The notes beneath the pieces were generated by a model. It made no database searches, had not been told where the DNA came from, and saw nothing but the letters and a program-made list of their open reading frames with translations. A stretch of DNA of 13,280 nucleotides from Lachnospiraceae bacterium UBA4380 (lineage in GTDB: Bacteria; Bacillota; Clostridia; Lachnospirales; Lachnospiraceae), in contig DGRU01000143.1 in assembly GCA_002390025.1 (NCBI GenBank), positions 1 through 13,280 of the forward strand, written 5' to 3'. The position numbers were made by a program, and so were the translations under genes. Within the stretch, counting starts at the first letter, position 1. Each line of letters starts with the position of its first letter. Below are positions 1 through 6,661 of the stretch, piece by piece.

Positions 1-89
1 AGATCCGCGGCGGTATGGATGCTCACGGTCTTCCTACCGAAGTCAAGCACACTGCTGTGATCATCGCTGAGAAACGCGGCCTGATCTGA
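1..89 (+). CDS. 3' end of an unidentified protein-coding gene (partial)
   Basis: The reading frame starting at base 3 stays open from the window edge to a TGA at 87-89. It gives 28 C-terminal residues that contain IRGGMDAHGLPTEVKH and end in IAEKRGLI. I do not recognise the family from this tail. It does not look like the usual C-terminus of an ETF alpha or beta subunit, nor of an acyl-CoA dehydrogenase. It runs in the same direction as menA, 112 bases downstream. No clear terminator lies between them, so it may belong to the same transcription unit, or menA may have its own promoter (132-159). That this is the end of a real gene rests only on the open frame, the compositional match to its neighbours and the absence of any other gene here. 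Confidence 0.5.
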   Translation, partial: IRGGMDAHGLPTEVKHTAVIIAEKRGLI

Positions 90-131
90 TGGCATTGAGC
101 AGTCCGAAAAAGGAAATCTCAGATTGCCTGA

Positions 132-159
132 TTGCAGGATTGCTTATAAATCTTATAAA
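132..159 (+). promoter_or_regulatory. Possible sigma-A promoter for menA
   Basis: TTGCAG at 132-137 and TATAAA at 154-159 are separated by 16 bases, in an AT-rich patch that stands out from its GC-rich surroundings. A second, overlapping pair (TTGCCT at 124-129, TATAAA at 145-150) has a 15-base spacer. Transcription would begin near 166, leaving a leader of about 36 bases before the menA ATG. The -35 match is moderate, so this is a candidate only. Confidence 0.4.
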
Positions 160-201
160 TATAAATAGATAACAGTTGTAAAAAGAGGCCGCAGTCAAAA
201 G

Positions 202-1185
202 ATGACAGTCGTAACAGATCAAGCGAAAAAGAGACAGAAGGGACCCGACCCGGTCAAATATGAGCGGATGACGGCAAAGATGGCTTTCCAGCTTGCCATG
301 ATCCATACCTGGCCGGCGTCTGTGTGCCCGGCACTGTTCGGCATTTTCTGGTGCCTGTACAGGGGAATCCCCCTCACACCGGCCCAGTGCATCCTGCTGG
401 CAGGGGCATGTATCCTGTCTCAGTCTTCTGTCAATACGCTGAACGACTACGTGGACTATGTCAACGGAACCGACAGCGAAGAGGACAATGTGGAAGTCAG
501 CGATGCAGTGCTGGTCTACAACCACCTGAATCCGAGACATGCCCTGATCCTGGGACTTGCCTATCTGGCAGGCGCCGCCTTCTGCGGCGTGATTGCCGCC
601 CGGCACTCGGGTCCTGCGCCCTATGTCGTCGGGATCATCGGCGGTCTGACGGTGCTGGCCTACAGTGTCAGCCCGGTATCTGTGGCTTCGCTCCCTCTGG
701 GAGAACTGGTTTCCGGTTTTGTCATGGGCGGCCTGATCCCCCTGGGGACAGCGGCCGTCGCTGACGGGACCTTCCACTGGGAGATCCTTCCGGAATGCCT
801 TCCGCTGATCATCGGAATTGCACTGATCATGCTGAGTAATAACGGAAGCGATATAGAAAAAGACCGTGCCGCAGGACGCACGACCCTCCCGGTCGTGCTG
901 GGACGACCCCGTTCCCTTGTCCTGTACCGGACGCTGCTGGGGGTATGGATTGCGCTCCTGATCCTTCAGCCCCTCCTGCAGGTCGGGAGGATTGCCATAG
1001 CGGGTATTCTGCTCACGATCGTTCTCGGGCATAAACCCTTCGGATTTCTCATCCGGGCGAAGCTCGATCCTTCGGACAGGATCCGCCAGATGAAAAGCGT
1101 TGCGGCGTCCAACATGATTGGAAACGGCTTCCTGGCTCTTACTTACGGGGCGGCATGGCTTTTGCAGATCCTCAGTATTTTTTGA
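202..1185 (+). CDS. menA: UbiA-family prenyltransferase, probable 1,4-dihydroxy-2-naphthoate polyprenyltransferase (MenA)
   Basis: This is a 327-residue integral membrane protein of the UbiA superfamily. MenA joins a polyprenyl diphosphate to 1,4-dihydroxy-2-naphthoate in the membrane, giving demethylmenaquinone. The first Mg-diphosphate motif is NDYVDYVNGTD (residues 81-91). The second is NNGSDIEKDRAAGRTTLP (about 213-230). An N-terminal segment with TWPASVCPAL (about 36-45) corresponds to the family's first helix. Several hydrophobic helices follow, as expected for a protein of about 300 residues. The family is clear. The exact substrate is inferred from the methyltransferase directly downstream, since UbiA relatives also prenylate other rings. 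The ATG has only a weak Shine-Dalgarno (AAGAGG near 184), so a start at residue 23 or 27 is possible. The stop precedes the preferred ubiE start by 5 bases, which suggests co-translation. Confidence 0.85.
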   Translation: MTVVTDQAKKRQKGPDPVKYERMTAKMAFQLAMIHTWPASVCPALFGIFWCLYRGIPLTPAQCILLAGACILSQSSVNTLNDYVDYVNGTDSEEDNVEVSDAVLVYNHLNPRHALILGLAYLAGAAFCGVIAARHSGPAPYVVGIIGGLTVLAYSVSPVSVASLPLGELVSGFVMGGLIPLGTAAVADGTFHWEILPECLPLIIGIALIMLSNNGSDIEKDRAAGRTTLPVVLGRPRSLVLYRTLLGVWIALLILQPLLQVGRIAIAGILLTIVLGHKPFGFLIRAKLDPSDRIRQMKSVAASNMIGNGFLALTYGAAWLLQILSIF

Positions 1186-1190
1186 AACAT

Positions 1191-1892
1191 ATGAAAAAAC
1201 AGCAGGAGCGCGCCCATGTCTATGAGATCTTCGAGACGCTGGCTCCGCGCTATGACAGGGCCAATGCCCGCATCAGTCTCGGCCTTGAAAAAGGCTGGAA
1301 GAGACTGTTGGTAAAAAGAGTGCTGGTACAGGCCGGCAGCGGAGGAGACATCCTGGATGTCTGCTGCGGCACGGGAGATATCGCGATCGCTCTCGCAGAG
1401 AGAGGTCCGGGCTTATGTGTCACGGGACTGGATTTTTCCCCCGCCATGCTGGAAGCTGCCGGAAAGAAGGGAGGGGACATTTCCAATCTGCAGCTGCTGC
1501 AGGGAGATGCCATGGAACTTCCCTTCGCGGACGGAACGTTCGATGCCGTATGCATCTCGTTCGGCCTCAGGAACACGCCGGATTACCGCCGTGTCCTCAG
1601 GGAAATGAGACGTGTCGTGCGGCCGGGAGGAAAGGTTTACTGCCTGGATTCCTTCGTTCCTGACAATCCGGTCATCCTGCCGGCATACCGTCTCTATTTC
1701 CGGTATATAATGCCGGTCCTGGGAGGCGGAAGAAAATATAGAAAACAATATACATGGCTTTACCAGTCGACAGAACAATTTCCCAGGAGAAGGGAACTGA
1801 TGAAACAGTTCGCACGCACAGGCCTTGTGCAGGTGCAGAGCCGCAGCAGAATGCTGGGCGCCTGTGTTCTGATCGAAGGGACCAAAGCCTGA
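1191..1892 (+). CDS. ubiE: Demethylmenaquinone methyltransferase (UbiE/MenG family)
   Basis: This class I SAM-dependent methyltransferase has 233 residues from the preferred start. Enzymes of this family C-methylate demethylmenaquinone to menaquinone after the MenA step. Motif I is ILDVCCGTGDIA (about 54-65). The acidic residue that ends beta-2 lies in TGLDFSPAM. The family hallmark FGLRNTPDYRRVLREMRRVV (about 124-143) is followed by RPGGKVYCLDSF. Most relatives have an alanine and a glycine where this protein has the two cysteines of DVCCGTG. The start is uncertain. ATG 1191 lies 5 bases after the menA stop and gives the usual short lead before the VYEIFE helix. ATG 1155 would add 12 residues and overlap menA by 31 bases, with a weak GGGG upstream. 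Neither has a strong ribosome-binding site, so translation probably depends on coupling to menA. A fixC Shine-Dalgarno follows within 12 bases. Confidence 0.88.
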   Translation: MKKQQERAHVYEIFETLAPRYDRANARISLGLEKGWKRLLVKRVLVQAGSGGDILDVCCGTGDIAIALAERGPGLCVTGLDFSPAMLEAAGKKGGDISNLQLLQGDAMELPFADGTFDAVCISFGLRNTPDYRRVLREMRRVVRPGGKVYCLDSFVPDNPVILPAYRLYFRYIMPVLGGGRKYRKQYTWLYQSTEQFPRRRELMKQFARTGLVQVQSRSRMLGACVLIEGTKA

Positions 1893-1914
1893 CAGATTAC
1901 AACAGGAGAAAACT

Positions 1915-3210
1915 ATGAGCGAAGAAAAATTTGACGCCATAATCGTAGGAGGAGGACTGGCAGGCGCTACAGCCGCATATATTCTTGCCAATGCCGGAAT
2001 GGAAGTCCTTCTGGCAGACCGCGGCGATTTCTGCGGCTCCAAGAACGTGACCGGCGGCCGCCTCTATGCGCACAGCCTGGAGAAGGTTTTCCCCGGCTTC
2101 GCAGAGGAGGCTCCCATTGAGCGCAAAGTCACGCACGAGAAAATCTCCCTGATGACCCCCAAGAGCTCGCTGGATATCGGATTCAGTTCCGAGAAACTCG
2201 GCGAGGATCCCGAGAGTGCATCCTACACGATCCTGCATTCCAAATTTGATCCCTGGCTGGCGGAAAAATGCGAGGAGGCAGGCGTAATGCTTGTTCCCGG
2301 CATCCGCGTTGACAGCTGTGTCGTCGAGGACGGCAAGGTCGTCGGAATTGATGCCGGCGGCGAGATCATGTATTCCGATGTTGTCATTATCGCGGACGGT
2401 GTCAACTCCCTGCTCGCCCAGAAGCTCGGGATGAAGAAGGAACTGACCCCGCACGAGGTCGCGGTCGGTGTCAAGGAAGTCATTAAACTGGATGAGGAAG
2501 TCATCAACCAGCGCTTCGGCGTCCGCGGAAACGAAGGTGTCGCATGGCTGTCCGCAGGCGACGCAACTGCCGGAGCATTCGGCGGCGGTCTTCTTTACAC
2601 CAACAAAGACACGATCTCCATCGGTATTGTCGCGACTCTGGCAGACATCGGCTACACCGATATTTCCATTCCGGATCTGCTCGACCGCTACAAAGAGCAT
2701 CCTGCCATCAAGCCTTATATCGAAGGCGGTGAGACCATCGAGTACAGTGCCCACCTCGTTCCCGAGGCAGGCGTACATATGATCCCCGAACTCGTTCGCG
2801 ACGGCGTCCTTGTGACCGGCGATGCAGCGGGCTTCGTTGTAAACCTCGGCTTCACTGTCCGCGGTATGGACTTCGCAGTAGAGTCCGGCCGCCTCGCTGC
2901 AGAGGCAGTCATCCGTGCGAAAGAAGCAGGCGATTTCAGCAAGGAAGGCCTCTCTTCCTATGTAGATGCCCTGAACGAGAGCTTCATCATGAAAGACATG
3001 AAGGCCCTCAAGGGATTCCCCGCCATCCTCTCCCGCAGAGAAGTCTTCAAGGATCTCCCGGAAATGGTGGACGACATCTGCACGAAGCTTTTCACGGTCA
3101 GCGGAAAACCCAGCATGGACTTCATCATGTATGTGATCAATTCCATGGCTTCGCACCTGAGCGTTGCACAGCTCACGAGCCTGGTAGGAGACATCATGGA
3201 CGCATTCTGA
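1915..3210 (+). CDS. fixC: FixC: FAD-dependent ETF:quinone oxidoreductase-type flavoprotein
   Basis: This 431-residue flavoprotein has the usual FixC length of about 430. FixC accepts electrons from the FixAB electron-transfer flavoprotein and, with the ferredoxin-like FixX, passes them to a quinone at the membrane. The N-terminal Rossmann fold begins FDAIIVGGGLAGATAA (GGGLAG at residues 12-17) with an acidic end at LLADRG. The second FAD-contact motif is VTGDAAGFVVN (GDAAG at 302-306), followed by GFTVRGMDFAVESGRLAAEA, highly typical of FixC. No separate transmembrane helix is evident, which fits a peripheral membrane association. The start is fixed by AGGAG at 1904-1908, 6 bases before ATG. 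It lies 22 bases after ubiE and 93 bases before fixX, in the same direction. Placement behind quinone-synthesis genes supports a quinone acceptor. FixA and FixB are not in the window. An alternative role is the quinone branch of a bifurcating FixABCX complex. Confidence 0.92.
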   Translation: MSEEKFDAIIVGGGLAGATAAYILANAGMEVLLADRGDFCGSKNVTGGRLYAHSLEKVFPGFAEEAPIERKVTHEKISLMTPKSSLDIGFSSEKLGEDPESASYTILHSKFDPWLAEKCEEAGVMLVPGIRVDSCVVEDGKVVGIDAGGEIMYSDVVIIADGVNSLLAQKLGMKKELTPHEVAVGVKEVIKLDEEVINQRFGVRGNEGVAWLSAGDATAGAFGGGLLYTNKDTISIGIVATLADIGYTDISIPDLLDRYKEHPAIKPYIEGGETIEYSAHLVPEAGVHMIPELVRDGVLVTGDAAGFVVNLGFTVRGMDFAVESGRLAAEAVIRAKEAGDFSKEGLSSYVDALNESFIMKDMKALKGFPAILSRREVFKDLPEMVDDICTKLFTVSGKPSMDFIMYVINSMASHLSVAQLTSLVGDIMDAF

Positions 3211-3303
3211 TCTGCGCGGATTTTAGCGCGTAAGACCGGAGCGGTACCATGAAAATACTGTTTCTGTATACTGACTGATGATTTGTGAAAAGAGGATAAA
3301 AAA

Positions 3304-3588
3304 ATGGCTAAAATGAGTGTAGATGATAAATTGGGTCTGGATCTGTTCCACACCGACGAACATAATCCCCACATCACGGTCAATGAAGATTATGATGATA
3401 TGGAAGAGATCCGCAAAGTTCTTCTCGCATGCCCTGCCGGCCTTTATCACTATGAGAACGGCAAGGTGACCTTCAGCCATGAGGGCTGCCTGGAGTGCGG
3501 CACCTGCCGCGTGCTCTCCATCAACAAGGTCGTCAAGAGCTGGGATCACCCCATGGGCGGCGCAGGTGTTCAGTTCCGTCAGGGCTGA
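3304..3588 (+). CDS. fixX: FixX: ferredoxin-like iron-sulfur partner of FixC
   Basis: This 94-residue soluble protein carries a single [4Fe-4S] cluster site. The ligands are Cys43 (in LLACPAGLY) and Cys62, Cys65 and Cys68 (in GCLECGTCRVL). This C-P...CLECGTCR pattern is characteristic of FixX and of the C-terminal part of mitochondrial ETF-QO. FixC and FixX together correspond to the single-chain eukaryotic enzyme. The tail SWDHPMGGAGVQFRQG also matches the family (YP/HPxGGxGVxFRxG-type ending). The start is supported by AGAGG at 3291-3295, 8 bases before ATG. The gene follows fixC after a 93-base gap that holds only a small GCGC/GCGC hairpin (about 3214-3229). It is the last gene before a strong hairpin, and probably ends the menA-ubiE-fixC-fixX unit. 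Confidence 0.92.
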   Translation: MAKMSVDDKLGLDLFHTDEHNPHITVNEDYDDMEEIRKVLLACPAGLYHYENGKVTFSHEGCLECGTCRVLSINKVVKSWDHPMGGAGVQFRQG

Positions 3589-3636
3589 TGCTTTTGCAAA
3601 AACACCGCAGAAGTGCTGTAAATAAGTGAAACACAC

Positions 3637-3678
3637 GGGCTCTTATGCCGCTCTTTGCACGGCGCGGCATAAGAGCCC
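3637..3678 (+). terminator. Perfect 15-bp hairpin after fixX (probable terminator)
   Basis: GGGCTCTTATGCCGC (3637-3651) is matched exactly by GCGGCATAAGAGCCC (3664-3678) around a 12-base loop. It sits 48 bases after the fixX stop and ends the quinone/Fix unit. The tail reads tctgtcgtattg, which is poor in T, so classic intrinsic termination is only moderately supported. It could instead stabilise the 3' end or allow partial read-through into the ArsA-like genes. Confidence 0.6.
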
Positions 3679-3750
3679 TCTGTCGTATTGAATGTTGTAT
3701 CAAATGTAAAAAAAAAGACACCGGGTAAAAGCGGGGGAGCGGCGTGCGCG

Positions 3751-3764
3751 CATGAACGTTCATG
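3751..3764. promoter_or_regulatory. 14-bp perfect palindrome upstream of the ArsA-like genes (possible operator)
   Basis: CATGAACGTTCATG is a perfect palindrome, 80 bases upstream of the first ArsA-like ATPase. It is followed closely by TGAC-N9-GTCA (3771-3787), which encloses a GC-rich core. I see no convincing sigma-A promoter between 3589 and 3844. Function as a repressor or activator site is inferred only from symmetry and position. Confidence 0.35.
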
Positions 3765-3844
3765 AGGCGTTGACGGGCGCCCGGTCATGAGAAGAAGACG
3801 GGGAGCGCCGTGTCCGCAGGAAAACTCCGGTATGGAAGGTAATC

Positions 3845-5026
3845 ATGAGCAGAATCTACATCATCACAGGAAAGGGCGGTGTCGGCAAGACCAGCGTGGC
3901 GGCGGCGCACGCGGTGCGCAGCGCGCGGGAAGGCCGCAATACACTGCTGGTCAGTGCGGATATGGCGCACAATCTGGGAGATATTTTCCAGACAAAGGCA
4001 GGCGGCTCTGTGCAGGAGATTGCCCCCTGTCTGTCTGTGCTGGAGCTGGATCCCTATATGCTGATGCGGGAGGAGTATCCCCATATCAACAAGACCATAG
4101 CGAATCTTTCCGGAAGTGTGGGGGCTGCCATTGATTCGATCGGGGAGACCTATATGATCCCGGGGCTGGAGAACCTCTTTTCCCTGCTCAAGATCCGGGA
4201 TCTGTTTTTGAGCGGGGTCTATGACAGGATCATTGTAGACTGTGCGCCGACAGGCGAGACCCTGTCGCTTCTCAAACTCCCGGAACTTCTGTCCTGGTAT
4301 GTGGAGAAGTTTTCGCCGGTGGGTAGGACACTGACCCGGGTGCTGACGCCGGTGGCCAGGTTCCGCTACCGCATGGAACTGCCGGACGAGGAGGCCATGG
4401 ACGAGATCGGACAGCTCTACACAAAACTTGTCAGGCTCCAGGATCTGCTCAAAAACCCTGACAGCAGCCGCGTGCGCCTGGTCTGCATTCCCGAGAGGAT
4501 GGTCGTCGAGGAGACTCGGCGCAGCTATATGTATCTGAATCTCTATCACTATCCGGTGGACGGGGTCTTTATCAACCGCATTCTGCCGGACCATACCGGC
4601 AGCAGCTTTATGGAGAACTGGCAGAAGATCCAGAGAGGCTATCTCGAGGAGCTGGAGAGTGTTTTCACTGAGCTTCCGGTCACCCGGATCCCCTGGTTTC
4701 CCGGGGAGATCAGGGGCATGGAGGCGGTGGAGGCGCTGAGCCGGGAGGCCCTGTCGGACAAGGACCTGTTTGACAGGCCTGTCCGGACGGACAACGAGAT
4801 CTACGCCCCGATCGAGGGCGGATTCAGCCTTACCGTCCGTGTTCCCGGAGCCTCGCAGGAGGACGTGGAAGTGTTCATGCGCGAAATGGATGTAGATATC
4901 CGGATCCGGAACTTTATGCGCAGCATCCCTCTCCCGGGCGTCCTGCGGGGGGCGAAAATGACCTCCGCCCTTGTGGAGGACGGCACGCTCACCATCTGTT
5001 TTGAGACAAAAGAAGTGGATGGATGA
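3845..5026 (+). CDS. ArsA/Get3-family ATPase with C-terminal HSP20-like domain (first of a pair)
   Basis: This is a 393-residue soluble P-loop ATPase of the ArsA/TRC40/Get3 group. The deviant Walker A GKGGVGKT (residues 9-16) has the signature lysine at position 10. The switch I-type motif is SADMAHNLGD (about 37-46), and the switch II-type motif is DCAPTGETLSLL (132-143). CIPERMVVEETRRS (about 214-227) and the FINRILP strand are further family marks. Residues about 322-388 (GGFSLTVRVPGASQEDVEVF onwards) form a beta-rich module like the HSP20/alpha-crystallin domain found at the end of many bacterial ArsA-like proteins. The spaced cysteines that bind arsenite in plasmid ArsA are not apparent, and no arsB, arsD or arsR is nearby. 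Arsenic resistance is therefore unlikely, and the client or function is unknown. The start is supported by GGAAGG just upstream (about 3834-3839). A second paralogue follows after 182 bases. Confidence 0.85.
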   Translation: MSRIYIITGKGGVGKTSVAAAHAVRSAREGRNTLLVSADMAHNLGDIFQTKAGGSVQEIAPCLSVLELDPYMLMREEYPHINKTIANLSGSVGAAIDSIGETYMIPGLENLFSLLKIRDLFLSGVYDRIIVDCAPTGETLSLLKLPELLSWYVEKFSPVGRTLTRVLTPVARFRYRMELPDEEAMDEIGQLYTKLVRLQDLLKNPDSSRVRLVCIPERMVVEETRRSYMYLNLYHYPVDGVFINRILPDHTGSSFMENWQKIQRGYLEELESVFTELPVTRIPWFPGEIRGMEAVEALSREALSDKDLFDRPVRTDNEIYAPIEGGFSLTVRVPGASQEDVEVFMREMDVDIRIRNFMRSIPLPGVLRGAKMTSALVEDGTLTICFETKEVDG

Positions 5027-5042
5027 TTGAAGGATGGATGCC

Positions 5043-5078
5043 TGCTTGATGACTGTTTGATGCTTGATGACTGATTGA
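5043..5078. repeat. 18-bp tandem repeat between the two ArsA-like genes
   Basis: TGCTTGATGACTGTTTGA (5043-5060) and TGCTTGATGACTGATTGA (5061-5078) differ at one base. A degenerate third start, TGCATGAGTGCA, follows. The repeat begins 16 bases after the first ArsA stop. The unit is rich in TGA and lies outside any coding frame I accept. It is probably slippage-generated spacer DNA, but it could serve as a binding site. Confidence 0.75.
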
Positions 5079-5208
5079 TGCATGAGTGCAGTACAGACCT
5101 GTCTGAAGCGCGGCGCGTTTTTGGCAGGCCGGAGGACACCAAACCGGAGTGAAACATGGATGACCATTACCGGGCGGGGAAAGAACCGGCAAGAGGAAAA
5201 CGGGACAG

Positions 5209-6402
5209 ATGAGGATTTTGATTTATACCGGAAAGGGCGGCGTCGGGAAGACGAGCATCGCGGCGTCGACGGCAGTGAAAATTGCGCGGAAGGGGAAAAA
5301 GGTTCTGGTGATAAGCACGGACCAGGCCCACAGCCTGGGGGATTCGCTGTGCATGGAGCTGAGCACCGAGCCCGGGGAGGTCTTTCCCGGTCTGGAAGCC
5401 ATGGAGATCGACCCCACCAGGGAGAGCCGCAGAGCCTGGGGGACCCTGCAGGATTATCTGCGCCAGCTCATTGCGCAGAAGGCCAACGGCGGTATAGAGG
5501 CCGACGAAGTGCTGCTTTTTCCCGGACTTGAGGAATTGTGCTCGCTGATCCGTATTCTGGATCTGTATGAAGAGGGCAGGCATGATGTGCTTGTCGTGGA
5601 CTGCGCGCCCACAGGGGAGACCCTGTCCCTGCTCCGGTATCCGGAACGCCTGTCGGTCCTTGCGGACCGCCTGCTGCCCATGATCCGGGGGGTGACCGGC
5701 ATCTTCGGCGGACTGATTTCCAGAAGGACAAAGGTCCCCAAACCCAGGGACATGGTCTTTGCAGAGTTTGATTCCCTGGTCAAGCGCCTCAATACCCTGC
5801 AGAAGATCCTGCGGGACCGGTCTGTGACCAGCATGAGGATCGTTACGACGCCGGAGCGGATCGTCCTGGAGGAGGCCAGAAGGAGCTTCACCTGGATCAA
5901 TGAGTATGACTTCGGCGTGGATGCTGTGTGCATCAACAAGATCTATCCCGAAGAGGCCATGGAAGGCTATTTCGAGGGATGGAAGCAGATGCAGCGGCAG
6001 AGCCTGCAGCTTGCCGCACAGAGTTTTCCCGGCCGCAAGCAGTTTTCTCTGTTTTTGCAGGAGGCTGAGATCAGTGGAATCCCGGCTCTTGAGAAGGCCG
6101 CAGAGGAGCTCTACGGAGAGGACGACCCCGCGCAGATCTTCTGCCGGGAGGAGGCTTTCCGCATGGAGTATGACATGAAGACCGGCATCCGCAGCCTGAT
6201 CATCTCCCTTCCCTATGCGGAGGCGGAAGAGATCCGGACGGAGAAGGAGGGCGATGATCTCATCCTCTTTGTCCGCAACGAGGTGCGGCGCCTGCGCCTG
6301 CCGGATATTCTCTGCCGTCGGGATCTGGACGGTCAGTCCTTTGAAAACGGAGAGCTGACCATCCGCTTCGGATATCCCTATCAGAGAAAACAGGATGAAT
6401 AA
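5209..6402 (+). CDS. ArsA/Get3-family ATPase with C-terminal HSP20-like domain (second of a pair)
   Basis: This 397-residue paralogue of the preceding ATPase has the same domain order. Walker A GKGGVGKT is at residues 8-15, STDQAHSLGD at about 36-45 and DCAPTGETLSLL at 131-142. TTPERIVLEEARRS lies at about 213-226. A beta-rich HSP20-like tail (about 325-390, ending in the GELTIRF strand) closes the chain. The two proteins are clearly homologous but well diverged, so they are not a recent duplication. Plasmid ArsA has two fused ATPase halves and Get3 is a homodimer. A heterodimer of these two chains is therefore a reasonable inference. The ATG has AAGAGG about 11 bases upstream, a slightly long spacing. 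A strong terminator follows, making it the last gene of this rightward unit. The client protein is unknown; membrane-protein targeting or holdase work are the likely roles from family knowledge. Confidence 0.85.
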   Translation: MRILIYTGKGGVGKTSIAASTAVKIARKGKKVLVISTDQAHSLGDSLCMELSTEPGEVFPGLEAMEIDPTRESRRAWGTLQDYLRQLIAQKANGGIEADEVLLFPGLEELCSLIRILDLYEEGRHDVLVVDCAPTGETLSLLRYPERLSVLADRLLPMIRGVTGIFGGLISRRTKVPKPRDMVFAEFDSLVKRLNTLQKILRDRSVTSMRIVTTPERIVLEEARRSFTWINEYDFGVDAVCINKIYPEEAMEGYFEGWKQMQRQSLQLAAQSFPGRKQFSLFLQEAEISGIPALEKAAEELYGEDDPAQIFCREEAFRMEYDMKTGIRSLIISLPYAEAEEIRTEKEGDDLILFVRNEVRRLRLPDILCRRDLDGQSFENGELTIRFGYPYQRKQDE

Positions 6403-6485
6403 ACAGCGGGCCGGCAGACCGCAGTGCGGTTTATGGCGGCGCCCGTGACGCGGAAAGCAGTATGCGGTTAAGCATTCCATACATA

Positions 6486-6513
6486 TCTGCAGCCGCGGGA
6501 CCGTGGCCGCAGA
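6486..6513 (+). other. GC-rich hairpin downstream of the second ArsA-like gene
   Basis: The arms at 6486-6498 and 6501-6513 (TCTGCAGCCGCGG against CCGTGGCCGCAGA) pair with one mismatch and one G-T wobble. No T-run follows directly. A smaller ACCGC/GCGGT hairpin lies at about 6419-6430. Both sit upstream of the real terminator and may protect the mRNA 3' end. Confidence 0.4.
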
Positions 6514-6535
6514 CACCAGGAATAACAGAAAGAAG

Positions 6536-6575
6536 AAAACACGGCAGGGAACTGTGCATCCCTGCCGTGTTTTTT
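6536..6575. terminator. Bidirectional intrinsic terminator between convergent genes
   Basis: AAAACACGGCAGGGA (6536-6550) pairs perfectly with TCCCTGCCGTGTTTT (6559-6573) around an 8-base loop, with a T-run at 6570-6575. Read from the other strand, the same stem is followed by TTTTCTTCTTTC. It can therefore end both the ArsA-like transcript and the symporter transcript arriving from the right. Confidence 0.9.
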
Positions 6576-6661
6576 ATAGTTCGGATCCGATAATTGTTAT
6601 GTTGTAATTGTTATATTGTTTTTAAATTTATATTGCTTTTAAGTATTGTACTGTGCCGCGA

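Noticed and set aside
1897..3156. 419-codon open frame on the minus strand opposite fixC
   Set aside because: It is a shadow of fixC's codon bias; the protein shows no recognisable motif and fixC is unmistakable.
3249..3278. Nine-codon frame (MKILFLYTD) between fixC and fixX with a GGAG-like site
   Set aside because: It is too short and its spacing too poor to support as a real leader peptide, and nothing downstream resembles an attenuator.
3785..5167. 460-codon minus-strand open frame opposite the first ArsA-like gene
   Set aside because: It is antisense to a clear P-loop ATPase, has an implausible His/Gln/Arg-rich composition and includes repeat-derived residues from the 18-bp repeat.
3845..6402. 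Arsenic-resistance operon reading of the ArsA pair
   Set aside because: No arsB, acr3, arsC, arsD or arsR lies in the window, and the arsenite-binding cysteine pattern is not apparent.
5167..6516. 449-codon minus-strand open frame opposite the second ArsA-like gene
   Set aside because: It is antisense to a clear ATPase gene and runs across the intergenic region without any motif.
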